Shown one piece after another: positions 18,761 to 26,937 of a DNA stretch of 64,000 nucleotides. The position numbers were made by a program, and so were the translations under genes. The stretch's first letter is position 1. Every line of letters starts with the position of its first letter. The notes below the pieces were generated by a model. It ran no database searches. It was given only the letters and a program-made list of their open reading frames with translations, and was not told the DNA's origin. This DNA is from Psychroflexus planctonicus (GTDB lineage Bacteria; Bacteroidota; Bacteroidia; Flavobacteriales; Flavobacteriaceae): NCBI RefSeq assembly GCF_014640195.1, contig NZ_BMGM01000004.1, forward strand, positions 211,358-275,357. Direction: 5' to 3'.

Positions 18761-20218
18761 TTAGTTCTTTTCAATTAATTCTGAAACCAACTTCCCAGAG
18801 ATAAGAGCTGGTGGCACTCCTGGTCCTGGAACGGTTAATTGGCCTGTAAAAAACAAATTGTCAACTTTTTTACTTTTTAACTTAGGTCTTAAAAAAGCGG
18901 TCTGCAATAAAGTATTTGCCATACCATAAGCATTACCGCCATAAGAGTTGTAGTCTTTTTTAAAATCGTCTACGCAAAATGTTCTTTTAAATATAATATT
19001 ATTTTTAATACTTTCCCCAGTTAATTTTTCGAATCTAGAAATAACAATGTCGAAATATTGTTCTCTCAATGCTTCTGTGTCTTCTAAACCAGGCGCAATT
19101 GGCACCAAGAAAAATGCATTTTCGCAGCCTTTTGGAGCTGTAGAAGGATCGCTTAGCGAAGTAAAATTAGCGTAAAACAAAGGTTCGGTTGGCCACTTAG
19201 GGTCTGAATAAATTTCTTCTGCGTGTTGTTCAAAGTCCACATCAAAAAATAAATTATGATGATTTACTTTAGTTAGTTTCTTATCTATACCTAAATAAAA
19301 TAGGAGAGAAGAAGGCGCAAAGGTTTTCTTTTTCCAGTATTTTTCTGAATATTGACGATGATGTTCGTCAAGAAGCGTTTCCGTATGGTGATAATCTGCT
19401 CCGCTTAAAATGATATCTGCTTGAACTGTTTTACCATTGCACACTAAACCAACTGCTTTTCCATTTTTCACTTCAATTTTTTCAATATTTGCTTTGGTTT
19501 GAAACGCTACCCCTAAAGATTTGGCTAGTTTTTCCATTGCAGCCACTACTTGGTACATTCCACCTTTTGGATGCCACGTGCCTAAACCAAAATCTGCATG
19601 ATTCATAAAATTGTAAAAGGATGGGGTATCGCTTGGTTTTGCTCCTAAAAATAAAACTGGGAATTTTAAAATTTGTCTTAGTCTTTCGTTTTTAAAATCC
19701 TTGTCCACATCGTCAGAAATGTTTCCAAAAAATTGATTTACTCTTTTAGCTGTTTTCCAAGTTACCAACTCCATTGGAGATACGCCTGGCTTGTACACTA
19801 AGTCTTTGATGGCAATATTGTAATTGTCTAAAGCTTCATCCATAAACTTTTTTAATTTTCTAGCTGAATGATTTTCTTCAGCTTCAAAAACTTTAAAAAT
19901 TTTATCTAGTGAATCTTCAATATCAATTTTATCATTTTCTCCAAAATATACGGAGTATGCGGGATTTAATTTATCTAATTGATAGAAGTCTGAAACTTGA
20001 TGATTAAAATCAGCAAAAAAACGTTCAAAAACATCAGGCATCCAATACCAAGATGGTCCCATATCAAAGGTAAATCCTTCTGCTTTATATTGGCGAGCTC
20101 TTCCGCCTATGCTATCGTTTTTTTCAAAAACTTGTACTTTAAATCCAGCTTTGGCAAGGTAACAAGCTGCAGATAAGGATGAAAATCCAGATCCAATTAT
20201 GGCAACCGATTTAGGCAT
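18761..20218 (-). CDS. crtI: Phytoene desaturase (CrtI)
   Basis: A 485-residue FAD enzyme that converts phytoene stepwise to lycopene. The FAD-binding GSGFSSLSAACYLAKAG opens the protein and TGQLTVPGPGVPPALISGK closes it, as in CrtI. DMGPSWYWMPDVFERFF and SFYNFMNHADFGLGTWHPKGGM are typical of the flavobacterial enzyme. It is the first biosynthetic gene after the regulator (1-bp gap), so regulator and desaturase are almost certainly on one transcript. Confidence 0.92.
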   Translation of the reverse strand: MPKSVAIIGSGFSSLSAACYLAKAGFKVQVFEKNDSIGGRARQYKAEGFTFDMGPSWYWMPDVFERFFADFNHQVSDFYQLDKLNPAYSVYFGENDKIDIEDSLDKIFKVFEAEENHSARKLKKFMDEALDNYNIAIKDLVYKPGVSPMELVTWKTAKRVNQFFGNISDDVDKDFKNERLRQILKFPVLFLGAKPSDTPSFYNFMNHADFGLGTWHPKGGMYQVVAAMEKLAKSLGVAFQTKANIEKIEVKNGKAVGLVCNGKTVQADIILSGADYHHTETLLDEHHRQYSEKYWKKKTFAPSSLLFYLGIDKKLTKVNHHNLFFDVDFEQHAEEIYSDPKWPTEPLFYANFTSLSDPSTAPKGCENAFFLVPIAPGLEDTEALREQYFDIVISRFEKLTGESIKNNIIFKRTFCVDDFKKDYNSYGGNAYGMANTLLQTAFLRPKLKSKKVDNLFFTGQLTVPGPGVPPALISGKLVSELIEKN

Positions 20219-20219
20219 A

Positions 20220-21119
20220 TTACAAATTGAGTGTTAGTTCGTTTATATTTTTGAAAGCTCTTACTCTTTCTGGTAACGTAACATTATTGTCTATTAATTC
20301 AACAGCTTTTCTTCCCAATAACCAATACTCACATTCTTTAGAAGTACAGATTTCAGTATTGAAACGTTTAATATATTCTTCTACATTTTCAGGTTTTACT
20401 GTCAAGTAGCTAACAAATGTTGTGTTATCGAATATTTTTGAAAGATAATCTAAATCTTCCATGGGTAGACTTTGTCCTAGAAATATTACTTTATAGCCAT
20501 GTAACAAAATTTCGTAATTAGCGTAAAATAAGCCTACATCATGAATTTCTTCATTAGGTAGGAATAATACAAAAACGCGATTTGTTTTTGCAGGTTGTTC
20601 TCTTTGTAGCATTTCAATATTAATGAATAGCTTTTGTTTGATTAGAGACGAAATAAACTGTTCGTGCGCTGGAGTAATTGTTCCTGCCTGCCACAATATA
20701 CCTATTTCTTGTAAGAGTGGTATAAAAACCTGATTGTAAATATCTCTAAAGGTTAGCTTTTCTAGCAAGCCGTCATAAGTTCTCAAAAACAAAGGCTGAT
20801 CGAAATTCATCATAGCCACCTTAAGCGATTTAACTGCTCTATTAGTGTTACTTTTACTGGTGGTAATACGTTGCACTAGCTCCGAAATTTCACCGTTTGT
20901 CATTTTGGAAATACGCGAAATTTTATAACCGTTTTCGTTTAGAAAAGCGATATTTAAAATCTTTTGTAGTCCGCTAACACCGTATGTCCTAATGTTGGTA
21001 TCAGTACGGTTTGGCTGTAAAACACCATAGCGTTTTTCCCACATACGAATGGTATGTGCTTTTATACCGCTGAGCGATTCTAAATCTTTAATACTGAAAT
21101 TTTGTTTAATATTTCCCAT
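20220..21119 (-). CDS. MerR-family regulator with a cobalamin-binding domain (CarH/LitR-like)
   Basis: A 299-residue regulator. A MerR winged helix (residues ~8-75: IKDLESLSGIKAHTIRMWEKRYG) is followed by a B12-binding region (~100-299). In CarH-type proteins adenosylcobalamin keeps the repressor tetrameric in the dark and light breaks it. The lower-ligand histidine motif here is E191-x-H193-x-x-G196 instead of DxHxxG. The upper pocket W-x9-EH reads W143-x9-E153-Q154. The histidine that follows the tryptophan in T. thermophilus CarH is also glutamine. I choose the ATG at 21119; the longer frame from 21170 would start inside the promoter. It heads the carotenoid operon. Whether it binds B12 needs testing. 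Confidence 0.85.
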   Translation of the reverse strand: MGNIKQNFSIKDLESLSGIKAHTIRMWEKRYGVLQPNRTDTNIRTYGVSGLQKILNIAFLNENGYKISRISKMTNGEISELVQRITTSKSNTNRAVKSLKVAMMNFDQPLFLRTYDGLLEKLTFRDIYNQVFIPLLQEIGILWQAGTITPAHEQFISSLIKQKLFINIEMLQREQPAKTNRVFVLFLPNEEIHDVGLFYANYEILLHGYKVIFLGQSLPMEDLDYLSKIFDNTTFVSYLTVKPENVEEYIKRFNTEICTSKECEYWLLGRKAVELIDNNVTLPERVRAFKNINELTLNL

Positions 21120-21134
21120 AGTTTCATTTAACAA

Positions 21135-21158
21135 TTCCAAAAATATTTTATTTTGGAA
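21135..21158. promoter_or_regulatory. Dyad over the regulator promoter, candidate operator
   Basis: A perfect 8-bp inverted repeat, TTCCAAAA (21135-21142) and TTTTGGAA (21151-21158) with an 8-bp spacer, covers the -7 box. This is a suitable place for repression by the MerR-type protein encoded downstream. AT-rich sequence makes chance dyads easier, so confidence is moderate. Confidence 0.45.
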
Positions 21159-21170
21159 TATTTTGTTCAA
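21138..21170 (-). promoter_or_regulatory. Promoter of the carotenoid operon
   Basis: On the minus strand TTG (21168-21170), a 22-bp spacer and TATTTTTG (21145-21138) match the flavobacterial form TTG-N17-23-TAnnTTTG. The start codon at 21119 follows by 18 bp, giving a short leader. Confidence 0.5.
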
Positions 21171-21277
21171 AAAATGAAGTTAAAAATTAAACAAAATAAT
21201 TTAATAATGTATAATCATTTGTTAATGGCAATTGAGACCTTCTATTTATGCTCTTTTGAAATGAATAAGTTGGTGTT

Positions 21278-22078
21278 TTATTTAAACTCTGCTTCTTCAT
21301 CAGATTCAATTCCAAGTGCTTCGTAAATATAGTCAAAGGTAGAAAGTAGTTGTGGTTTACCATTAATCAAGGCCACATCGTGTTCAAAGTGAGCGCTAGG
21401 CAAACCATCGGATGTGAGTATTGTCCAGCCATCAGGAAGTTGTTTTATACGTTTTGTTCCCATATTAATCATGGGTTCTATGGCAACAACCATTCCTTCT
21501 ATAAATTTTTTACCACGACCACGTTTACCATAATTTGGCATTTCTGGATCTTCGTGCATTGTTTTTCCTAGTCCATGTCCAACTAATTCTCTAACCACAC
21601 CATAGCCATTTTGTTCTGCATGTTTTTGGATAGCAAAACCAACATCGCCAACTCGATTTCCTTCTTTAAATTGTTTAATGCCTTTATATAGTGATGCTTT
21701 AGTAACTTCTAAAAGCTTTTTTACTTCAGCAGAAACTTCGCCAACTTCAAAAGTATAGGCGTGGTCTCCATAATATTCATTTTTAATGGCTCCACAATCT
21801 ACAGAAATAATATCTCCTTCTTGCAGTGGATTTTTATTAGGAACACCATGAACAACTTGTGCATTTGGACTTACACACAAAGTGTTTGGAAAATCGTATA
21901 AACCTAAAAATCCAGGTACGGCATTATGGTCTCTTATAAATTCTTCTGCTTTTTTATCTAAACTTAATGTAGTTACACCTGGTTTAATTTCTTTGGCAAT
22001 CATGCCTAAAGTTTTGGAGACGATGAGTGCGCTTTCTCGCATGAGCTCAATCTCTTCTGGACTTTTAGATATAATCAT
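21278..22078 (-). CDS. map: Methionine aminopeptidase type I
   Basis: A 266-residue metalloprotease that removes the N-terminal methionine from new proteins. Family segments are clear: PGFLGLYDFPNTLCVSPNAQVVHG in parts, GDIISVDCGA and YYGDHAYTF with the metal-binding aspartates, GHGLGKTMHEDPEMPNYG with the histidine ligand, and GMVVAIEPMI and FEHDVALI with the glutamate ligands. The length is that of the short bacterial type I enzyme. It follows the HAD gene directly, as the last gene of a gpmI operon. Confidence 0.95.
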   Translation of the reverse strand: MIISKSPEEIELMRESALIVSKTLGMIAKEIKPGVTTLSLDKKAEEFIRDHNAVPGFLGLYDFPNTLCVSPNAQVVHGVPNKNPLQEGDIISVDCGAIKNEYYGDHAYTFEVGEVSAEVKKLLEVTKASLYKGIKQFKEGNRVGDVGFAIQKHAEQNGYGVVRELVGHGLGKTMHEDPEMPNYGKRGRGKKFIEGMVVAIEPMINMGTKRIKQLPDGWTILTSDGLPSAHFEHDVALINGKPQLLSTFDYIYEALGIESDEEAEFK

Positions 22079-22507
22079 TTATTTGGTATTCAATTTATTC
22101 AATAATTTTTTTAATATTCCTTCCTTTTTTGGAATTGTAACCGGACTTAAATTTTCACCTACTAATTCCTTATATACATTTCCCCAGCCAATAAAACCAC
22201 CAACGTTTCTATCGTCTATAAATATATCTGCTGCAATTTTTCTACTTATAGTTTCATCAAACTCTTCCTCGGGATAACTTTTGTTTACCGCATAAAATTC
22301 AATTCCGTGGTCTTTACAAAACTCAACAGCTTCATCTAAACGTTTGCCAGAACGGTAAGTCCATAAAATTAAAGTAAATCCTTCATTTTGCAATTTTTTC
22401 AGTGTTTCAAATGCAAATAAAATTGGTTTACCAATTTTAGGATATTTACTCTCTACAATTGTTCCATCAAAATCTACGGCAAGTGTTGGTTTTGAGTTCG
22501 AAATCAT
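22079..22507 (-). CDS. BT0820-like HAD-family phosphatase
   Basis: A 142-residue protein of the HAD superfamily. The catalytic DxD is D12-F-D14 in TLAVDFDGTIVES. Motif II is LILWTYRSGK and motif III/IV is ADIFIDDRNVGG. It lacks a large cap domain and resembles the short BT0820-type phosphatases of Bacteroidetes, whose substrate is not settled. It sits between a thioredoxin-like gene and map; its stop is immediately before the map start. Confidence 0.75.
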   Translation of the reverse strand: MISNSKPTLAVDFDGTIVESKYPKIGKPILFAFETLKKLQNEGFTLILWTYRSGKRLDEAVEFCKDHGIEFYAVNKSYPEEEFDETISRKIAADIFIDDRNVGGFIGWGNVYKELVGENLSPVTIPKKEGILKKLLNKLNTK

Positions 22508-22518
22508 CTTATATTAGT

Positions 22519-23079
22519 TTAAAACTTGTAGCTGTGTTGGTAATCTTCATCTGAAAGAATAGATAATACATCGTCTTCTAAGGTTTTTACGGCAAATTCT
22601 ACAAACCGATTTAAGTATGTATTGTCTTCGTAAAATACAAAGGTAGGTACCATTTGTATATCTAATTCTTTAGCTTTTTTTTCAGTTAAGTTGGGTACAA
22701 TTTTGTCTCTGTCTAAGCCAATTAACTTTACATTATTCATGTTGAAATTGCTTATTTCTAAGAGTTTAATTAACCTAGGAACTTCGCGTTGGCTATCAGG
22801 ACACCAAGTGCCAAAATAAATTTCAATTTTTAAATCTCTGTTTTTTGCTTTTTTTGAAATGGATTCTACAATACTTATGTCTGGTTTATAAGAATTGAAA
22901 TTTTCTTTGTACCATTCAAAATCTTCAATATCACTTAATTTCAGTTCACCTAAAAGAATTGTTTCTTGTTCTTCTAGCGAATTTTCATCTTGTAAACTGG
23001 GTTGGCATTCATTCGCATAAATGAAAGATAGACCAGCTATTAGCAAGGTAATGCTAAAATATTTTCTTAACTTTTTCAA
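22519..23079 (-). CDS. Thioredoxin-fold exported protein
   Basis: A 186-residue protein with an N-terminal signal or anchor (LLIAGLSFIYANE). The thioredoxin-like core has IEIYFGTWCPDSQREVPRLIKLLE, so the redox motif is CPDS: only the first cysteine of the usual CxxC is kept. This suggests a monothiol or thiol-binding protein, not a standard disulfide oxidoreductase. A cis-proline region (VPTFVFYED) is present. Its start overlaps the gpmI stop by 4 bp, so the two are translationally coupled. Confidence 0.78.
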   Translation of the reverse strand: MKKLRKYFSITLLIAGLSFIYANECQPSLQDENSLEEQETILLGELKLSDIEDFEWYKENFNSYKPDISIVESISKKAKNRDLKIEIYFGTWCPDSQREVPRLIKLLEISNFNMNNVKLIGLDRDKIVPNLTEKKAKELDIQMVPTFVFYEDNTYLNRFVEFAVKTLEDDVLSILSDEDYQHSYKF

Positions 23080-24593
23080 TCTACAAGGGATTTTTGGGTC
23101 ATTAATTCTGGCTGTTCAATTTCCATCAATTTTAATATTGTAGGAGCAATGTCGCCTAAAATACCATTTTTTATGGTTTTAATTTCTTTGTCTACTAAAA
23201 TTATAGGAACTGGATTAGTAGTATGAGCTGTGTTTGCGCTTCCATCAGGATTAATCATGGTTTCTGAGTTTCCGTGATCTGCAATTACAATCATACTATA
23301 ATTGTTGGCTTCGGCTTTTTCAATTAATTCTCCAAGACAGGTATCTACTGTTTCACATGCTTTTACAGCAGCTTCAAAAACTCCTGTATGGCCAACCATG
23401 TCTGGATTAGCAAAATTAATACACATGAAATCTGAAGATTGGTCTTCAATTTCTGAAATCAGTTTGTCTTTCAATTCAAAAGCGCTCATTTCAGGTTGTA
23501 AATCGTATGTAGCTACTTTAGGAGAATTTACCATGAGTCTTTTTTCTCCACGGAAAGCTTCTTCTCGGCCGCCAGAAAAAAAGAAAGTTACATGTGGATA
23601 TTTTTCTGTTTCTGCAGCTCGAAGTTGTGTTTTTCCTTTGGCTTCTAAAACTTCGCCTAGAGTGGCTTTTATATTTTCTTTTTTATAAACTACATTGATG
23701 TTTTTAAAAGTATCATCATACTTCGTCATAGTAACGTAGTATAAAGGTAGAGTGTGCATGTCAAACTCTGGAAAATCTTGTTGACTTAAAGCTTGAGTTA
23801 GCTGGCGACCACGGTCTGTTCTAAAATTAAAAAACACAACTACATCTCCTTCACTAATTTTAGCAACTGGCTTGTTGTTTTCTGTTATTACAATTGGTTC
23901 GATAAATTCATCTGTTACCTTGTTGTCGTAACTTTCTTGAATAGCTTCTAATGGATTTTCGGTGGAAGCGCCTTTACCATTAACCAGTAATTGGTAGGCT
24001 TTATTAACGCGTTCCCAGCGTTTATCTCTGTCCATGGCAAAATACCTACCTATAATAGTTGCTAACTTTGTTTGATTTTGCTTAAAATAAGGTAATAAAT
24101 CTTCAATAAATCCTTTAGCTGAATTAGGGTCTACATCACGGCCATCGGTAAATGCATGGACATATTTTTTAGTAATTCCGTAGTCTTCAGCAGCTTTAAC
24201 TAAACCTTTCAAATGATTGATATGCGAGTGTACTCCGCCATCACTAACCAAACCTAAAAAATGAACCGACTTGTCTTTTTCTTTAGCATACTGAAAGGCT
24301 TGTTGTAAAACGGGTTCTTCTTTTAAGGTGTCTTTTTCTACAGCTATGTTTATTTTTACCAAATCTTGGTAAACAATTCTGCCAGCGCCTAAGTTCATAT
24401 GTCCTACTTCGCTATTTCCCATTTGTCCTTCTGGTAAACCTACATGCAATCCATCTGTTCTAAGCTTTGCATTTGGATACTTTTTATATAAAGCGTCCAT
24501 CACCGGAGTTTTGGCCTGATCTACAGCAGAAGTTTTTTGGTCTGGAGAAATTCCCCAACCGTCTAAAATGGTTAATATTACTTTCTTACTCAT
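23076..24593 (-). CDS. gpmI: 2,3-bisphosphoglycerate-independent phosphoglycerate mutase
   Basis: A 505-residue alkaline-phosphatase superfamily enzyme that interconverts 3- and 2-phosphoglycerate in glycolysis. The metal-binding LTILDGWG (Asp11) and the phosphorylated serine in MGNSEVGHMNLGAG (Ser61) are present, as are HAFTDGRDVDP, FNFRTDRGRQLT, NFANPDMVGHTG and the C-terminal IADHGNSETM. The length is normal. It is the first gene of a minus-strand operon with the thioredoxin-like protein, the HAD phosphatase and map. Confidence 0.95.
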   Translation of the reverse strand: MSKKVILTILDGWGISPDQKTSAVDQAKTPVMDALYKKYPNAKLRTDGLHVGLPEGQMGNSEVGHMNLGAGRIVYQDLVKINIAVEKDTLKEEPVLQQAFQYAKEKDKSVHFLGLVSDGGVHSHINHLKGLVKAAEDYGITKKYVHAFTDGRDVDPNSAKGFIEDLLPYFKQNQTKLATIIGRYFAMDRDKRWERVNKAYQLLVNGKGASTENPLEAIQESYDNKVTDEFIEPIVITENNKPVAKISEGDVVVFFNFRTDRGRQLTQALSQQDFPEFDMHTLPLYYVTMTKYDDTFKNINVVYKKENIKATLGEVLEAKGKTQLRAAETEKYPHVTFFFSGGREEAFRGEKRLMVNSPKVATYDLQPEMSAFELKDKLISEIEDQSSDFMCINFANPDMVGHTGVFEAAVKACETVDTCLGELIEKAEANNYSMIVIADHGNSETMINPDGSANTAHTTNPVPIILVDKEIKTIKNGILGDIAPTILKLMEIEQPELMTQKSLVD

Positions 24594-24666
24594 CGCTAAT
24601 ATTTATTTGTAATGTGCTAAAATAATCAATCTAATCTTTTTTATCCTTTATCTTTAAGAAGCTTTT

Positions 24667-25407
24667 TTATCTTAAACTAGAATTTATGCCTTCAACATAA
24701 TCAGAAATGTACTTTTCAAAGAAATTTACGTCCATGTTTTCTAAGCCTTTTATTTTTTCTGAATTTAATTTTTTAGCCATATTTAGTTCAAGGTATTCTT
24801 GTAAGTATACTTTTGCTTTGGGTATATAGCTATAATGCCAAGGTTCATATTCATAACCAGTTCTTTCCTGATTATTTGTGTAGGTTAAGTAAAATCCGAA
24901 TGAAGCAGCATTTTCTTGCATCCAAAGGTGTAAATTCGAAAATATTCCTTCTTTTTTGAAATGATTTGGTTGTAAAACATCTTCAACTTTATGGTTTGTA
25001 CTTCTTTTTTCAATCAGATCGATGTCGGTTCCCCAATGGTGTCTAGAAGTTCCTGGTATTGAAGAATATTGTGTAATTTGGCGGATGGTTTCCATTTCAC
25101 TTAAGTTGGTTTGTTGAAGCTTTAAAAACTTTGCTTCAAAAATTTCTTTTTGCCTGGTGAAACTTCTAAAAGCAGATATCAATTGTATTTGAATGCCATC
25201 TTTTCTAGTTGCTTTTTTCATTAATTGAAACTGAGCAGCGGTTTCATTTTCTAAATAATGATCGCCAAGTTTTGTGAATTGTGAAAGCTTACTTTTTCCC
25301 ATTAAAAAATCTTTTTTAGATTTAGTTGAGTAGGGAATTAGCCGTGGTAGGAAATGAATAGCTAAAATTGACTTCCCTAGATATAATGCAAACTTTCTTC
25401 TATTCAT
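24667..25407 (-). CDS. M15-family D-alanyl-D-alanine carboxypeptidase-like peptidase
   Basis: A 246-residue protein with a twin-basic N-terminal hydrophobic segment (MNRRKFALYLGKSILAIHF) that may be a signal peptide or anchor. The zinc site of VanY-type peptidases is intact: S121-x-H123-x-x-G126-x-x-x-D130 in TSRHHWGTDIDL and the third ligand His191 in EYEPWHYSYIP. Such enzymes trim the terminal D-Ala of peptidoglycan stem peptides. The start overlaps the GNAT gene by 8 bp. Confidence 0.85.
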   Translation of the reverse strand: MNRRKFALYLGKSILAIHFLPRLIPYSTKSKKDFLMGKSKLSQFTKLGDHYLENETAAQFQLMKKATRKDGIQIQLISAFRSFTRQKEIFEAKFLKLQQTNLSEMETIRQITQYSSIPGTSRHHWGTDIDLIEKRSTNHKVEDVLQPNHFKKEGIFSNLHLWMQENAASFGFYLTYTNNQERTGYEYEPWHYSYIPKAKVYLQEYLELNMAKKLNSEKIKGLENMDVNFFEKYISDYVEGINSSLR

Positions 25408-25837
25408 AACTTTTCAACATCAACTGGTGTGGTCCAACATAAGGAATTTCAAAAGGTTCCCCATAAGCTTTAAAACCGAATTTCTGGTAAAAATCTACAG
25501 CGCTTACTCTCGCATTACACCAGATATTTAATATTTTGTTTGTCTTTAAAAATTCGGGTAAAAATTCCATTAGCGATTTTCCAAGTTTATTTCCTTGAAA
25601 TTGATCTAGAATTGCCATTCCACGTAATTGATAGGCATATAATTTTTGCACGATCACTTTTTCATTGTTCACTAAAGTGCAAATTCCAGCTAAATTATTA
25701 TCTAAAAAAACACCTAAATGAAAGGTGCTTTCTAGATAATCTCCTGTAAAATAACAAGTTTCAATAGGTTTGTTTTTGCGTAAAACAGCATGCCGAATTG
25801 GGATGGTCTCTGCTACTGAAATTTGTTTAATAGTCAT
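25400..25837 (-). CDS. GNAT-family N-acetyltransferase
   Basis: A 145-residue protein. The acetyl-CoA binding region is LRGMAILDQFQGNKLGKSLMEFL (in parts), a slightly degenerate form of the Q/R-x-x-G-x-G/A loop, with the C-terminal FYQKFGFKAYGEPFEIPYVGPH. Substrate unknown. It sits 1 bp after clpP and overlaps the M15 peptidase gene, so the three genes form an operon. Confidence 0.82.
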   Translation of the reverse strand: MTIKQISVAETIPIRHAVLRKNKPIETCYFTGDYLESTFHLGVFLDNNLAGICTLVNNEKVIVQKLYAYQLRGMAILDQFQGNKLGKSLMEFLPEFLKTNKILNIWCNARVSAVDFYQKFGFKAYGEPFEIPYVGPHQLMLKSYE

Positions 25838-25838
25838 T

Positions 25839-26393
25839 TTACATATTCTTAAAATGATCGTCTACAATTCCGTATGCAATAGATTCATCTGCATCCATCC
25901 AATAATCTCTTTTGAAATCGTCCATTACTTTTTCGAATTTTTGTCCACAGTTTTCAGCTAAAATTTTCGCACTTAACTCTTTTGTTTTTAAAATTTCTTT
26001 AGCTTGAATTTCAATATTAGAAGCCTGACCTTGTGCGCCACCCATAGGTTGGTGAATCATAACTTTTGCAAGTGGTTGTATAAAACGTCTCCCTTTTTTT
26101 CCAGCAGAAAGTAAAATAGAACCCATTGATGCGGCAAGACCGCTACAAATTGTACTAACTGGACTTTTCAAGGACTGAATTGTATCGTAAATGGCAAAAC
26201 CGTCTGTAACATAGCCACCTGGACTGTTAATGAAGAACTTAATTTCATCATGGTTTTCCATATCTAAGTACAGTAATCGATCTATTACATGTTTTGCAGA
26301 TTTTCCATCTACTTGTCCGTTTAAAAAAACGGTTCTATGTTCTAAAAATTTTTGTTCAATTAAATCTTCAACTTTTCCTTTTTTTGAACTCAT
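25839..26393 (-). CDS. clpP: ATP-dependent Clp protease proteolytic subunit (ClpP)
   Basis: A 184-residue serine peptidase that forms the Clp degradation barrel. The catalytic triad can be placed: Ser89 in GLAASMGS, His114 in MIHQPMGG and Asp163 in FKRDYWMD. FINSPGGYVTDGFAIYD is the family's substrate-groove segment. It is somewhat shorter than typical ClpP and lacks a long N-terminal propeptide; the N-terminus is polar. No clpX is adjacent, so it may be a second ClpP paralogue. Confidence 0.9.
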   Translation of the reverse strand: MSSKKGKVEDLIEQKFLEHRTVFLNGQVDGKSAKHVIDRLLYLDMENHDEIKFFINSPGGYVTDGFAIYDTIQSLKSPVSTICSGLAASMGSILLSAGKKGRRFIQPLAKVMIHQPMGGAQGQASNIEIQAKEILKTKELSAKILAENCGQKFEKVMDDFKRDYWMDADESIAYGIVDDHFKNM

Positions 26394-26485
26394 TCTCGAT
26401 GTTTTAAATTGTTTTAATGGCCGTAAAGTTACATTTAATTAGAGATTTGAAGTTTAGATTGCTTTACAATTAACAAAAACTTTTG

Positions 26486-26517
26486 TTGCTTTTTTTTCTG
26501 AATTAATTTTATATTTG
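26486..26517 (+). promoter_or_regulatory. Promoter of the tRNA-Gly gene
   Basis: TTG (26486-26488), a 21-bp spacer and TATATTTG (26510-26517) match the flavobacterial promoter form. The tRNA begins 9 bp downstream. Confidence 0.6.
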
Positions 26518-26525
26518 CAATAATT

Positions 26526-26598
26526 GCGGGAGTAGCTCAGTTGGTAGAGCGTCAGCCTTCCAAGCTGAATGTCGCCGGTTCGAACCCGGTCTCCCGCT
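26526..26598 (+). tRNA. tRNA-Gly (anticodon TCC)
   Basis: A full cloverleaf is readable. The acceptor stem is GCGGGAG with CTCCCGC, the D-arm has AGCTCAGTTGGTAGAGC, and the anticodon stem is TCAGC/GCTGA with loop CTTCCAA, so the anticodon at 26559-26561 is TCC. The T-arm is CCGG-TTCGAAC-CCGG. The discriminator base is T and the CCA end is not encoded. The 3' end is repeated in tandem just downstream. Confidence 0.96.
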
Positions 26599-26937
26599 CA
26601 ACGAAACCTTACTTGAAAATGAGTAAGGTTTTTTTATTGAAGAAGTTTGAAAATATTTGCCGGGTGAGAAGTATATGCTCGAGAAATCGAGTAAACCCGG
26701 TCTCCCGCTCAACGAAACCTTACTTGAAAACGAGTAAGGTTTTTTTATTGAAGAAGTCTGAAAATACTTGCCGGGTGAGAAGTTTATTCTCGAGAAATCG
26801 GGTAAACCCGGTCTCCCGCTCAACAAAACCTTACTTGAAAATGAGTATGGTTTTTTTATTGAAGAAGTCTGAAAATACTTGCCGGGTGAGAAGTTTATGC
26901 TCGAGAAATCAGGGTAAATCCAGTCTCCCGCTCAACG
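26585..26937 (+). repeat. Tandem array of three ~111-bp units, each ending in the tRNA-Gly 3' end
   Basis: The segment CCCGGTCTCCCGCTCAACG, which spans the 3' end of the tRNA, recurs with starts at 26585, 26696, 26807 and (as TCCAGTCTCCCGCTCAACG) 26919, a period of 111, 111 and 112 bp. Each unit also carries an ACCTTACT/AGTAAGGT terminator hairpin with a T tract and a stretch with GCCGGGTGAGAAGT...CTCGAGAAATC. The last unit is the most diverged. Long open frames across it on both strands are artefacts of the repetition. Confidence 0.9.
26604..26635 (+). terminator. Terminator of the tRNA-Gly gene (copied in each repeat unit)
   Basis: The stem AAACCTTACT (26604-26613) with AGTAAGGTTT (26622-26631) runs into seven Ts. 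The same hairpin recurs in the two following repeat units. Confidence 0.8.

Noticed and set aside
21120..21170. Longer N-terminus of the B12 regulator
   Set aside because: The 17 extra residues (MNKIFQNKIFLELLNET) fall on the promoter and dyad, and are not like a MerR N-terminus.
26585..26937. CRISPR array
   Set aside because: Units are about 111 bp and almost identical along their whole length, with no variable spacers, and contain tRNA and terminator sequence.
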